A DNA stretch of 64,000 nucleotides, taken from assembly GCF_026241755.1 (NCBI RefSeq), contig NZ_JAPJDA010000003.1, positions 110,815 to 174,814 on the forward strand. The letters are read 5' to 3'. The stretch's first letter is position 1; each line of letters opens with the position of its first letter. The DNA comes from Salinimicrobium profundisediminis (GTDB taxonomy: Bacteria > Bacteroidota > Bacteroidia > Flavobacteriales > Flavobacteriaceae). A program made the translations under genes and the position numbers. Below are positions 8,363 through 16,997 of this stretch, piece after piece. The notes beneath the pieces were generated by a model. The model saw nothing but the letters and a program-made list of their open reading frames with translations. It did no database searches and was not told where the DNA came from.

Positions 8363-11290
8363 TTAACGATCTATGGCTTCGTAAATAAGTTCCTGAATAT
8401 TTGATCTTATACTCTCCCTTGTCAACTTATTGTTCTGGACAGAGGGATGAATTCGATTTGCTAAAAATACGTAAACTATTTCTTCATCGGGGTCTGCCCA
8501 GGTAAAAGTTCCTGTAAAACCGCTATGCCCAAAGCTGGTCATTGAAACACAGCCACAGGTAGGGCCATAATTGCCTAACTGGGGCTTGTCAAAACCAACT
8601 CCCCGTCGCACATCGTCATCACAGTAATAGCAGGTATTGAACTTGTCTACCGTTTTTTGGTCAAAATAATTTATTCCTCCATACTGGCCACCGTTAAGGT
8701 ACATCTGCATGATCTTGGCAACATCATTAGCATTAGAATACAGTCCTGCCTGCCCTCCAATTCCGCCCAAAAGTGCAGCGCCTTCATCGTGAACGTATCC
8801 CTGCAAGAGCTGATTTCTCCACGACCTGTCATTTTCGGTGGGAACAATTCGCTCTTTTGGAAGCTTTTGAAGAGGTAAATAGGTAGTGTTATGAGCTCCC
8901 AAAGACCTGTAAAAATGATCTTGAGTAAGATACTCCAGGGAGGTGCCATAGATATCTTCCATATAGAACTTCAGCAAATAAAATGGGAGATCACTGTATT
9001 TATAAGCCTTTCGCCTCTCGAGCGGACTATCCTTAATAGTTTTAAGCACCGAATCTCTAATGTCATTCCTCACATACATGTTTTCGGCTATTTGTATGCC
9101 GAAGCCCCTATCCTGTTCAGTGCGAATAAATTTCACATCGGGCCTTTTCGTCTTTTGATCTATGGTCATTCGATGAAAAGGAATCCAACTCTTGAGCCTG
9201 GCATAATGCGATAACATATCGAGAATGGTGATGTTTTGTTTATTGCTTCCGCGGAAGTATGGCAACATTTCACCCAGTGTTGTATTGAGATCAATCTCAT
9301 CCTTGTCTACAAGCTCCATGAGAAGCGGAAGCGTAGCAAGTATCTTGGTAAGGGAAGCAAGATCGTAAACGTCTGAAGCTTTCACCGGTATTTCTTTATC
9401 GTAAGTATGATATCCCGCATTTCTTTCATAGATGACTTTACCTTTTCTCGCCACAAGCACCTGTAAGCCCGGGGTCATTTTTTCATCTATCGCCTTTTCT
9501 ATAAGTTCGTCAATCTTTCTTAGCTTATATGAATTCATTCCTACCTGCTCGGGCAGACCGTAAGAAAGGCGATTAAGGGTACCTGTTTTATAGCCGGTGC
9601 CAACAGGGAAATTATTTCCGGCACTTACCGGCAGTTTCCCTTTAGCCTCTATAGCTCCAAAGATCACCTGTGCCGCTTTTTGTTGAGCGAGTTCCGTATT
9701 TTGATATGCCACCTGTATGGCTTCAAAATTACCCGTAGTTCGCAAATCAAGCAAAGCATACGGACTTGTGAACACATTGAGAATCACCCGGTTCTTTCTC
9801 GCAACTTCATACAACCAGGTCTGCTGCTGCTCGTTCATTTTAAATCCGCTCCAGGGGGAAGCCGAAGACTGATGATAACCAATAATCACCTGATTGTACG
9901 ACTCCAGCTTGTCTAGCAATTCATTCAGGTTTTCTGCGGAAACCGAATCTACCTGTGCGTAGTGATTTAACTGCTCAAAAAAGGCATTTCCGGGGTCTTC
10001 TCCAAAATGAACATAGGCAATTTTGCTGGTTTCCAGATCTTGTAACGGGATGAGAGACCGGTCATTTTTAATGACCGTCATTGCATTCTCGTACAGCTTA
10101 TGTGCAAGCACCTCGTTGCGAATACTGTTAAGCTCTTCCACTATATAAGTGGGATCTACAGGTTCATAGTGATCAAGGCCAACATTGTATTTGGCAAAAA
10201 GGATCTTCCTTACCGAATGCTTCAGGCGCTCTTCGGTAATTAATCCTTTATTAAAAGCTTCTATAATCATTTCTGAAGCTTTAGGTACATCTTCAGAAAA
10301 AAGTAAAATATCGTTTCCTGCTAAAAAAGCCGCCAGTTCTATCTCACCGGGTTCATCAAAATCGGCAACTCCTTTCATATTGAGCGCATCAGTAATAATG
10401 AGTCCGTTAAAATCCAGTTCCTCTTTTAGAATTCCCGTGACTATTTTGTGCGATAAACTGGAAGGAAATTGAGCGCGTTCTTCCAGGCTGGGAACATTAA
10501 GGTGAGCAACCATGATACTTCCAAGCCCTTCAGAAATCATCTTTCTATAAGGAAACAGTTCCTCCCTGAATATCCTGTCTCGGGAAAAATCAATGGTGGG
10601 TAAAGTTTTATGAGAATCCCGTTCTGTATCTCCATGTCCGGGGAAATGTTTGGCGCTGCCAAGCACCCCTTCCCTTTGCATGCCTTTAATGAAAGCAATG
10701 GATTTACTGGCAACATTATTTTTATTTTCCCCAAAAGACCTGTTGCCAATAATAGGATTATTGGGGTTGGTATTAATATCCACTACCGGGGCAAAATTCA
10801 TATGTACGCCCAGTCTTTTGGAGTGTTTTGCAATACTCGCACCCACTTCGGTAATTAAATTTTCATCTCTTATTGCTCCCAAAGTCATATTCCACGGAAA
10901 GGCATAGGTAGAATCAAGACGCATTGCCAGGCCCCACTCGGCGTCCATACCTATAAGCAGCGGAATTTTGGAAAGCTCCTGAAGTTCATTGTGAACCTTT
11001 ACCTGCGTTTTTGGACCTCCTTTTGAAAAGATTACCCCACCCACATGCTGCTGGGCCACCAGTTCTTTTGCTTTTTCAATTTTTGATGCAGGGTCTGAAG
11101 AAAAAACATCGATCATGAAAAGCTGCCCCACTTTTTCCTGTAGCGACATTGCATCATAAATGCTGTCTACCCATTGCCGCTGCTGCTCTACATCTTCAGC
11201 AATTAAAGGCCGGCTTTGAGAATAGGAAATTTGGGTAATAAGGATAAAGGCCAAAAACAGGCCTGAAAGTTTGGGCTTGCAAAAACTCAT
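8363..11290 (-). CDS. Secreted fusion: GH3 beta-N-acetylglucosaminidase plus class C beta-lactamase-like serine hydrolase
   Basis: A 975-residue exported protein with an N-terminal signal sequence ending near SYSQS. Residues about 35-400 are glycoside hydrolase family 3 of the NagZ/BglX type, with KHFPGHGDTERDSHKTLP near 213-232, where the His of the DSH loop is the acid/base in NagZ-like enzymes. A GH3 C-terminal region follows to about 590. From about 600 the protein is a beta-lactamase/penicillin-binding-protein-fold serine hydrolase with SLTK near 645 (SxxK nucleophile), YSDL and HSGFTGT near 920 (KTG equivalent). The pairing suggests turnover of peptidoglycan or a related amino sugar in the periplasm. 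Its start overlaps the upstream gene by 1 nt. Confidence 0.9.
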   Translation of the reverse strand: MSFCKPKLSGLFLAFILITQISYSQSRPLIAEDVEQQRQWVDSIYDAMSLQEKVGQLFMIDVFSSDPASKIEKAKELVAQQHVGGVIFSKGGPKTQVKVHNELQELSKIPLLIGMDAEWGLAMRLDSTYAFPWNMTLGAIRDENLITEVGASIAKHSKRLGVHMNFAPVVDINTNPNNPIIGNRSFGENKNNVASKSIAFIKGMQREGVLGSAKHFPGHGDTERDSHKTLPTIDFSRDRIFREELFPYRKMISEGLGSIMVAHLNVPSLEERAQFPSSLSHKIVTGILKEELDFNGLIITDALNMKGVADFDEPGEIELAAFLAGNDILLFSEDVPKASEMIIEAFNKGLITEERLKHSVRKILFAKYNVGLDHYEPVDPTYIVEELNSIRNEVLAHKLYENAMTVIKNDRSLIPLQDLETSKIAYVHFGEDPGNAFFEQLNHYAQVDSVSAENLNELLDKLESYNQVIIGYHQSSASPWSGFKMNEQQQTWLYEVARKNRVILNVFTSPYALLDLRTTGNFEAIQVAYQNTELAQQKAAQVIFGAIEAKGKLPVSAGNNFPVGTGYKTGTLNRLSYGLPEQVGMNSYKLRKIDELIEKAIDEKMTPGLQVLVARKGKVIYERNAGYHTYDKEIPVKASDVYDLASLTKILATLPLLMELVDKDEIDLNTTLGEMLPYFRGSNKQNITILDMLSHYARLKSWIPFHRMTIDQKTKRPDVKFIRTEQDRGFGIQIAENMYVRNDIRDSVLKTIKDSPLERRKAYKYSDLPFYLLKFYMEDIYGTSLEYLTQDHFYRSLGAHNTTYLPLQKLPKERIVPTENDRSWRNQLLQGYVHDEGAALLGGIGGQAGLYSNANDVAKIMQMYLNGGQYGGINYFDQKTVDKFNTCYYCDDDVRRGVGFDKPQLGNYGPTCGCVSMTSFGHSGFTGTFTWADPDEEIVYVFLANRIHPSVQNNKLTRESIRSNIQELIYEAIDR

Positions 11291-11775
11291 TAATTAAGAA
11301 AGCGCTTGTGCCAGCTCTCAGATGCAGGCACTTCCCAATCTGAAAGGTATTCGGCTTTGTTATTTACCAGGTTATTAAAAACGATCGTTTTTGGAGAAAC
11401 AGCTTTGTCTTTTGCCATTTTCCTGAAATCGGTCAAAGTTTTATAAGCCACGAAATCTCCCTGCTTATAAGAGACATTCATCTTGTCAAGAAGATCTACA
11501 TTGTAATCTTTCTCCAGCTGCTGAATGAACCGTACCGAATCATCTATGGAGCATCCGGTCGCTGCATTCATTTTTTGATCGAGCGCCAGGATGATGAATC
11601 GCCTGTAACGCATTTCAAAAGAAGCTTGCAGGTTGGCACCGTGGGCAGTCCACTGCTCTATAAATTGTTGAAGCTTTTCTTTAATTTCAGCTTGCTCTTC
11701 CTCTGTAAAAGAGCGATTTGCCTGATAGATCCAAACTCGGGAACTTTCAGGTAGGGTATCAAATGGGACAAACAT
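11290..11775 (-). CDS. Conserved Bacteroidetes protein, often labelled ABC transporter ATPase
   Basis: About 161 residues from the ATG at 11775 (MFVPFDTLPESSRVWIYQAN). A longer frame runs to 11829, but its extra residues look non-coding. Homologues in Flavobacteria are commonly named ABC transporter ATPase, yet no Walker A, Walker B or signature motif is present, so the name is not supported. The protein is soluble and mixed alpha/beta, with a conserved-looking core IILALDQKMNAATGCSIDDS. Its stop overlaps the ATG of the GH3 fusion gene by one base, so they are translationally coupled. Function unknown. Confidence 0.8.
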   Translation of the reverse strand: MFVPFDTLPESSRVWIYQANRSFTEEEQAEIKEKLQQFIEQWTAHGANLQASFEMRYRRFIILALDQKMNAATGCSIDDSVRFIQQLEKDYNVDLLDKMNVSYKQGDFVAYKTLTDFRKMAKDKAVSPKTIVFNNLVNNKAEYLSDWEVPASESWHKRFLN

Positions 11776-11943
11776 TATTTGGAAATTTTTAGAGAAACAA
11801 AAATAAGAGATTTGGAGTGGGGAATCCAATTTGAGAAGGTTAAAATTCTCCTATTACCAGGTATTTAAAGGAATCATTTCGCAACGAACTAACTCTAAGG
11901 TGGTGAGCTGATTTTAATCATAATTTCTACATGCTTACTCTCT

Positions 11944-11951
11944 TAATTTTG
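11944..11951 (+). promoter_or_regulatory. Putative -7 element just before the 11956 start
   Basis: TAATTTTG fits TAnnTTTG but ends only 4 nt before the ATG at 11956. If used, the transcript would be leaderless or nearly so. No good -33 element is seen. Confidence 0.3.
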
Positions 11952-11955
11952 TAAG

Positions 11956-12489
11956 ATGGAAATAAGGGAGAAAGAACTTTTTACGGTAGCCAGAACCCTG
12001 GGGTTTTCTTCGGAAGCATATCAGCTTCACGAGCTGGCAGCATGGCTTCGCGAAGAAAAGCAAATACATGTGGAAGTTGGTGCCATTTGGGATGAGCTTA
12101 CTAACTGTGTTGAATCTTATGTCTTTACCATTACTGCCCCTATAGATATCTACTACACGCAACCAATCTATACATCGGGAGGAAAAACATACGACGAAAT
12201 GCTTTTTAGAGGACTCACTGAAGCTGTCTCTCTTTTGCAGCAATACAACCTTCAAAAAGATGTAAAAATACCTGATGACGAGGCGGTGATTGCCTATCTA
12301 AAAGGCTACGGAGACAAGGACAAGCAACTTCCTACCCCAAAATACCGGACCAATCTTGAAAAATACGCTTATTTACAGGGCAAACAGGGTGATTATATTG
12401 AAGAAGGATTAACGGAAGATGACATTCTCATTCTAGTGAAGAATATGCGCCCTGAGGAAATACAGCTGCGCCTTGAAAAAGATATATAA
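11956..12489 (+). CDS. Hypothetical protein, 177 aa
   Basis: Not recognised. The predicted protein starts MEIREKELFTVARTLGFSSE and has an amphipathic N-terminal half with a possible helix-rich domain (residues 1-45), a beta-rich middle (ESYVFTITAPIDIYYTQP) and an acidic C-terminus ending LRLEKDI. There is no signal peptide or membrane segment. It stands alone on the plus strand between two minus-strand operons, has a promoter-like element immediately upstream and a strong hairpin immediately downstream, which supports a real single-gene transcript. The composition could suit a phage- or plasmid-type accessory protein, but nothing nearby supports mobility. Confidence 0.65.
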   Translation: MEIREKELFTVARTLGFSSEAYQLHELAAWLREEKQIHVEVGAIWDELTNCVESYVFTITAPIDIYYTQPIYTSGGKTYDEMLFRGLTEAVSLLQQYNLQKDVKIPDDEAVIAYLKGYGDKDKQLPTPKYRTNLEKYAYLQGKQGDYIEEGLTEDDILILVKNMRPEEIQLRLEKDI

Positions 12490-12490
12490 A

Positions 12491-12531
12491 AAAATAAGGT
12501 GCTAAAAATGACATTTTTAGCACCTTATTTT
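12491..12531. terminator. Bidirectional intrinsic terminator containing AAATGACATTT
   Basis: A 20-bp inverted repeat (AAAATAAGGTGCTAAAAATG and its complement) is separated by one base. It sits between convergent genes with A/T runs on both sides. Its apex is one copy of the recurring AAATGnCATTT motif. Confidence 0.85.
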
Positions 12532-12546
12532 TAAAACTTCGTTGCC

Positions 12547-13338
12547 CTACAGATCTTCTGCAGAGGCAATCATTTCAGCAATATCCATAACTGCGATATT
12601 ATCCTCCCTATTCTTGGCCTTAACGCCGTCGGTCATCATTGTATTACAGAAAGGACATCCTGCAGCAATAACTTCGGGTTTTACATCTATGGCCTGCTCG
12701 GTACGGGCTACATTCACATCTTCCTTACCGGGTTCGGGCTCCTTAAACATTTGTGCACCCCCGGCACCACAGCACATGGCGTCTTTTTTACATCTTTTCA
12801 TCTCTACCAGCTCCACCTCAAGCTTTCTCAATAAATCTCTCGGGGCTTCGTAGATGTCATTTCCACGCCCCAGGTAACACGGGTCGTGAAAAGTGATTCT
12901 TTTGCCTTTAAATTTCCCACCTTCAACAGTTAGCCGTCCTTCTTCAAGCAAAGACTTTAAAAAGGTGGTATGGTGCATTACTTCATAATTACCGCCAAGG
13001 CCGGGATATTCGTTTTTTATAATATTGAAGCAGTGAGGACAGGTGGTTACGATCTTCTTGATCTCATACCCGTTCAAAACTTCAATATTTCCGGCAGCCT
13101 GCATTTGGTAAAGGAATTCATTTCCGGCACGTTTCGCAGGGTCTCCAGTACAACTTTCTTCAGTTCCTAAAACAGCAAAATCTACATTTGCTTTATTCAG
13201 AAGTCTTACAAAAGCTTTGGTGATTTTCTTAGCTCTATCATCGAAGCTTCCGGAGCAACCTACCCAAAAAAGGACTTCGGGTTGTTTTCCTTCGGCCATA
13301 TACTCTGCCATGGTTGGCACTTTGATATTTTCTGCCAT
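12547..13338 (-). CDS. CCG-domain (Fe-S)-binding protein, HdrB/HdrD-like
   Basis: A 263-residue cytoplasmic subunit with two cysteine-rich CCG domains: a first set TEESCTGDPAKR with TTCPHCFNII, and a second with FHDPCYLGRG, DAMCCGAGGAQMF and AAGCPFCNTMM. In heterodisulfide reductase and related enzymes such domains hold noncubane [4Fe-4S] clusters. The first domain starts VGCSGSFDDR, so some cysteines of the first set are replaced. The gene is 42 nt downstream of the membrane heme/ferredoxin gene; together they resemble the split form of membrane Fe-S oxidoreductases that accept electrons from ETF and reduce quinone. Function in that pathway is inferred. Confidence 0.85.
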   Translation of the reverse strand: MAENIKVPTMAEYMAEGKQPEVLFWVGCSGSFDDRAKKITKAFVRLLNKANVDFAVLGTEESCTGDPAKRAGNEFLYQMQAAGNIEVLNGYEIKKIVTTCPHCFNIIKNEYPGLGGNYEVMHHTTFLKSLLEEGRLTVEGGKFKGKRITFHDPCYLGRGNDIYEAPRDLLRKLEVELVEMKRCKKDAMCCGAGGAQMFKEPEPGKEDVNVARTEQAIDVKPEVIAAGCPFCNTMMTDGVKAKNREDNIAVMDIAEMIASAEDL

Positions 13339-13380
13339 TATATTTTTTGTTACAGCCTCAAAAAAAGGCCATTTTATTAC

Positions 13381-14730
13381 TTAATTTTCTGTTGCCCAGT
13401 TTAAGCGGTCCATTTGGTTGTAAGGCCAGGGCGCTCCGTTATTTTCAATGTTTCCAAGGGCATTATTTAAATCTGCAGGTCCGGCACTCTGTTCCATCAT
13501 AAGGTACCTTCTCATTTCAACAATGATAGAAAGTGGATCAATCCCTACGGGGCAGGCCTCTATACACATTTGGCACGTAGTACAGGCCCAGATCTCTTCC
13601 CTTTGAATATGATCGTCAAGAAGCTGTTTCCCGTCATCTACAAATTTTCCATTCTTATTGATGTTCTCCCCTACTGCTTCCAAACGATCGCGGGTATCCA
13701 TCATAATCTTTCTTGGAGAAAGCAATTTACCTGTATTATTAGCGGGACATTGATCTGTACATCGGCCGCATTCGGTACAGGTATAGGCATTCAGCAATTG
13801 TACCCTGTTAAGGTCAAAAACATCTGATGCTCCAAATTTTTCGGGTTCTCCTGCTTCTTCCCCTTCCGGTTCTGCGGGTGCAGCAAAAGGATCGGCATCA
13901 GGATCCATCATAAGTTGCACTTCTTTAGTAACCGCATCTATATTGTCAAATTCAGCTTTCGGCTTAATTTTAGAATAGTAGACGTTTGGAAAAGCCAATA
14001 AAATATGAAGGTGCTTAGAGTAGTATAAGTAATTAAGGAAGAAAAGAATACCAAGTATATGCAACCACCAGGCTGTTCTCTCGATCAAAACAAGGGTGGA
14101 ATCACTAAAACCATCAAGGAGCGGCAGTAAAAAGCCACTAACGGGAAATGCCCCTGCAATCTCCCCGTTTGCCATAGCGTAATGAGGCGCCAGATTTAAC
14201 TGCAATTGATAATCGGCCGCATTCATGATCAGAAAGAGCGACATGAGTACCATTTCAAAATAGAGAATGTAGTTAGCGTCATTCTTTGGCCATTTAGTAA
14301 GCTCCCTAGCTTTGAACCTGTAGATATTCAGGACATTTCTTCTTATCCAGAAAATAATCACCCCTACCAGTACCAGTAAGGCAAGAATTTCAAAAGCTCC
14401 TATAAGAAACCTGTACGGCGTACCAGCAAAAGAAAAGATCCTGTGAGTCCCGAAGATCCCGTCAATGATAATTTCAAGGACTTCGATATTGATAATAATA
14501 AAACCTACATACACGATCACGTGAACGATCCCCGACACCGGCCTGCGCACCATTTTGTATTGCCCCAGGGCAATTTTGGCCATTTTCCCCCACCTTTTGG
14601 AAGGGTTATCTGTCCTGTCGATCTCCCGACCTACTTTGATATTCCGAATCATCCTCCGGATATTGCGAATAAAAATACCTATCCCTATTGCCAGAGCAAG
14701 GATAAAGGCGACTTGTGCAAGGATCTGCAT
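13381..14730 (-). CDS. Membrane heme b/4Fe-4S dicluster protein, HdrC/NarI-like
   Basis: A 449-residue integral membrane protein. The N-terminal about 260 residues contain five or six membrane segments with His residues placed as heme-b ligands (SGIVHVIVYVGF, AWWLHILGILF, SKHLHILLAFP). The cytoplasmic C-terminus has two [4Fe-4S] motifs, CTECGRCTDQCP and CTTCQMCIEACP. An acidic linker (PAEPEGEEAGEPE) precedes the ferredoxin part. It lies 6 nt after mlaD and 42 nt before the CCG-domain gene. The likely role is to carry electrons between a soluble donor, the CCG subunit and the quinone pool; the ETF link is by analogy only. Confidence 0.85.
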   Translation of the reverse strand: MQILAQVAFILALAIGIGIFIRNIRRMIRNIKVGREIDRTDNPSKRWGKMAKIALGQYKMVRRPVSGIVHVIVYVGFIIINIEVLEIIIDGIFGTHRIFSFAGTPYRFLIGAFEILALLVLVGVIIFWIRRNVLNIYRFKARELTKWPKNDANYILYFEMVLMSLFLIMNAADYQLQLNLAPHYAMANGEIAGAFPVSGFLLPLLDGFSDSTLVLIERTAWWLHILGILFFLNYLYYSKHLHILLAFPNVYYSKIKPKAEFDNIDAVTKEVQLMMDPDADPFAAPAEPEGEEAGEPEKFGASDVFDLNRVQLLNAYTCTECGRCTDQCPANNTGKLLSPRKIMMDTRDRLEAVGENINKNGKFVDDGKQLLDDHIQREEIWACTTCQMCIEACPVGIDPLSIIVEMRRYLMMEQSAGPADLNNALGNIENNGAPWPYNQMDRLNWATEN

Positions 14731-14736
14731 GGTTAG

Positions 14737-15687
14737 TTATTTTAATGAGTCTTCCGGCGGCGAATAAGGACCGGGGTTTTTACCAAAGATAGAAAAATGT
14801 ACGTAACGTTTAGGATTCAATTTCACGTCTTGTATCAATTCATCTAATTGGTTGGTCGCTCTTTCAAGATTATTAAAGACCGCAGGATCATTAATTAACT
14901 TCCCGGCAGTACCTTCACCCGAATTCAATTTATGGGTAACAGTTTCGAAATTACTCACGGCAGATTCAATATCATCTGTTACTTTATTAAAGTCAAATGC
15001 CACAAGAGTATCAGAAAAATTACTCAGGTTTGTAGACATATGGTCTAAGTTCGTGAAGGTGCGATCTAACTTGGGAGAGTTGGTATTTAAGATACCTTCT
15101 ACACTCTGGGCCGAATTATTAAGCGAAGCAATAGTAGCATTAAGGTTTGTGATACTGTTCTTTAGATTTTCCCGGGTTGTGGGATTCATGACTTCATTAA
15201 AAGAATTCACTAAAGAATCTGTGCTCACAATTACCTTTTCAATCTTTTCCTGAAGCGGCGTGAGCCTTTCATTTACCAATTCCAGTAGACCTTCTTCTAT
15301 CGCACTTTGCAACGTGTCACCAGATTGCGCCATTTCACCTTCTTCATATTTTGGGATAATGGCCAAAGACTTACCTCCTATGAGTCCTCCCCCATAAATT
15401 TCGGCTACACTGTTTTCTGAAAAAGGAAAAGAATTATCTACCAGAAAAGTAACTACAAGTTTACCTGAAGTATCCAGGAAACCAATATTGGTCACATTTC
15501 CTACTTTAAGCCCATTGATGGTTACAGGAGATGAAGGCGAAAGTCCCTCTACGTCGTTGTATACAGCATAAAAAGTCCTGCTGGAATCAAACCAGTTTTT
15601 GCCTTTTAAAAAACTATACCCAAAAATGAATAGAAGAATGGCTACAATAGCCAAAAGAGCGGTTTTTACCTCTTTAGTATATTTCAC
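14737..15687 (-). CDS. MlaD-family (MCE domain) lipid transport protein
   Basis: A 316-residue protein anchored by one N-terminal membrane helix (ALLAIVAILLFIFGYSFLKG) followed by an MCE domain (about 35-115) with VEGLSPSSPVTINGLKVG and IYGGGLIGGKSL. The rest is a long coiled-coil region rich in Asn, Ser and Leu, ending in a basic tail. MCE proteins form hexameric rings or tubes that carry phospholipids between inner and outer membranes. The partner permease and ATPase (MlaE, MlaF) are not in the window. It is 55 nt downstream of the amidase and 6 nt upstream of the heme/Fe-S gene; this mixed neighbourhood looks like simple co-expression. Confidence 0.9.
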   Translation of the reverse strand: MKYTKEVKTALLAIVAILLFIFGYSFLKGKNWFDSSRTFYAVYNDVEGLSPSSPVTINGLKVGNVTNIGFLDTSGKLVVTFLVDNSFPFSENSVAEIYGGGLIGGKSLAIIPKYEEGEMAQSGDTLQSAIEEGLLELVNERLTPLQEKIEKVIVSTDSLVNSFNEVMNPTTRENLKNSITNLNATIASLNNSAQSVEGILNTNSPKLDRTFTNLDHMSTNLSNFSDTLVAFDFNKVTDDIESAVSNFETVTHKLNSGEGTAGKLINDPAVFNNLERATNQLDELIQDVKLNPKRYVHFSIFGKNPGPYSPPEDSLK

Positions 15688-15742
15688 AAAGATTGTCCTA
15701 TTTGATGAGAGACAAATATAAAATTTATATAGTAAAGAAGGT

Positions 15743-16861
15743 CTATTTCATTTTTGTTTTTAACGCCTCATTAACGCTGATCTTTTCATCTCCCCGAAAG
15801 GCAACTATATAACTATCTGGATATCCCGCGCGTTTAGCCTTCGCATGCAGGTCCTGTACCTGTGAATAACTTGACGTGCCTCCATAATAATATTTAAACA
15901 ATTTCCCTTCTTTGTTTCTCAAGATCTCTACCAAACCTTTGAAGTTTCTGGGGCTGGGATCCAGCTTTTTACCGGTAGCTGCCAGTTGTACGCGAAAGGT
16001 AATACCATCAAAAACATCTGAGGGCGCTTTTTCGGGTTCCTGGGTAAGTTCTACGGGAGGGTTAGCTTCCAGATGGTCCAGCATTTCGAGATTCATGGAG
16101 CTCTTATAATCTTTTACCGCACGCACAATAGATTCGGCAATAGCTGCCTGGCCCGAAGCGCTATTTAGGTAAGTACCCTCACTTTTATTACTCAGGAAAC
16201 CTGCTTCAATAAGAACGCTTGGCATATAGGTCTCCCTTAACACAAGGAAACCTGCCTGTTTTACACCTCTGTTCACCCTCTTATTGATGTTGGTGAAATT
16301 CTTTTGTACCAAATCGGCCAGAAGAATACTTTGGTCCAGATATTCTTCCTGCATTAAGGTAAGGCCAATATAAGACTCGGGAGAATTAGGGTTGAAGCCA
16401 TCATAGGTCATTTCGTAATCTTCTTCCAGGAAGATTACCTGGTTCTCTCTCATGGCCACTTCAAGGTTATCCTGGTTACGGTGAAGCCCAAGCACAAAAG
16501 TCTCGGTACCCTGGGCCTGAGATTTGTGACCATTCATATGTATAGAGATAAATAGGTCGGCTTCAGCTTTATTTGCTATCTGTGCCCTTCCGGCAAGAGT
16601 CACAAAAACATCCGATTTTCGGGTGTAGATCACTTTGATATCGGGTATTTTTTCAAGTTCAGCACCCACTTTAAGTGCTATATTCAAAGCAATCCCTTTT
16701 TCTTTGAAGCCATTCCAGGAGTTACCGGGATCATGACCCCCATGGCCTGCATCTATAACCACCACAAACTTTTCCCGCGGAGGATCAACTTCTTCCGAAG
16801 CAGCTAAAACAGGATTAATGACACTAAGAAATATTAAAATGATAAAGAAATTCGTTTTCAT
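15743..16861 (-). CDS. N-acetylmuramoyl-L-alanine amidase (Amidase_3 family)
   Basis: A secreted zinc amidase that cleaves the lactyl-amide bond between peptidoglycan glycan and stem peptide. From the ATG at 16861 the protein has 372 residues with a signal peptide (MKTNFFIILIFLSVINPVLA). The Amidase_3 domain has VVVIDAGHGGHDPG (zinc His), SIHMNGH and ETYMPSVLIEAGFLSN (catalytic Glu). The C-terminus (about 285-370) resembles an SPOR-like domain (FRVQLAATGKKLDPSPRNF, YYYGGTSSYSQVQDLHAKA). A longer in-frame extension to 16996 lacks an ATG start and overlaps the lptD start, and a consensus promoter lies inside it, so 16861 (or the ATG at 16879) is preferred. Confidence 0.9.
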   Translation of the reverse strand: MKTNFFIILIFLSVINPVLAASEEVDPPREKFVVVIDAGHGGHDPGNSWNGFKEKGIALNIALKVGAELEKIPDIKVIYTRKSDVFVTLAGRAQIANKAEADLFISIHMNGHKSQAQGTETFVLGLHRNQDNLEVAMRENQVIFLEEDYEMTYDGFNPNSPESYIGLTLMQEEYLDQSILLADLVQKNFTNINKRVNRGVKQAGFLVLRETYMPSVLIEAGFLSNKSEGTYLNSASGQAAIAESIVRAVKDYKSSMNLEMLDHLEANPPVELTQEPEKAPSDVFDGITFRVQLAATGKKLDPSPRNFKGLVEILRNKEGKLFKYYYGGTSSYSQVQDLHAKAKRAGYPDSYIVAFRGDEKISVNEALKTKMK

Positions 16862-16966
16862 ATGGAAATAACGGTTCATTGGGATGGTTATTATTTTTCG
16901 AGAACTCAAAAGGTACCTTAAAAAATATATGTAATTTTGAGACTTCAAAAAACGAGCCACACCATA

Positions 16967-16997
16967 CAAAAATAGCATAAGTACCATTGCGAACAAA
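16967..16997 (-). promoter_or_regulatory. Promoter for the amidase operon
   Basis: Read on the minus strand this is TTTG, exactly 19 nt, TATTTTTG: a full match to the Bacteroidota consensus TTTG-N19/20-TAnnTTTG. Transcription would start near 16960, about 100 nt before the amidase ATG. The -33 box lies within the first codons of lptD on the other strand. Confidence 0.7.
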
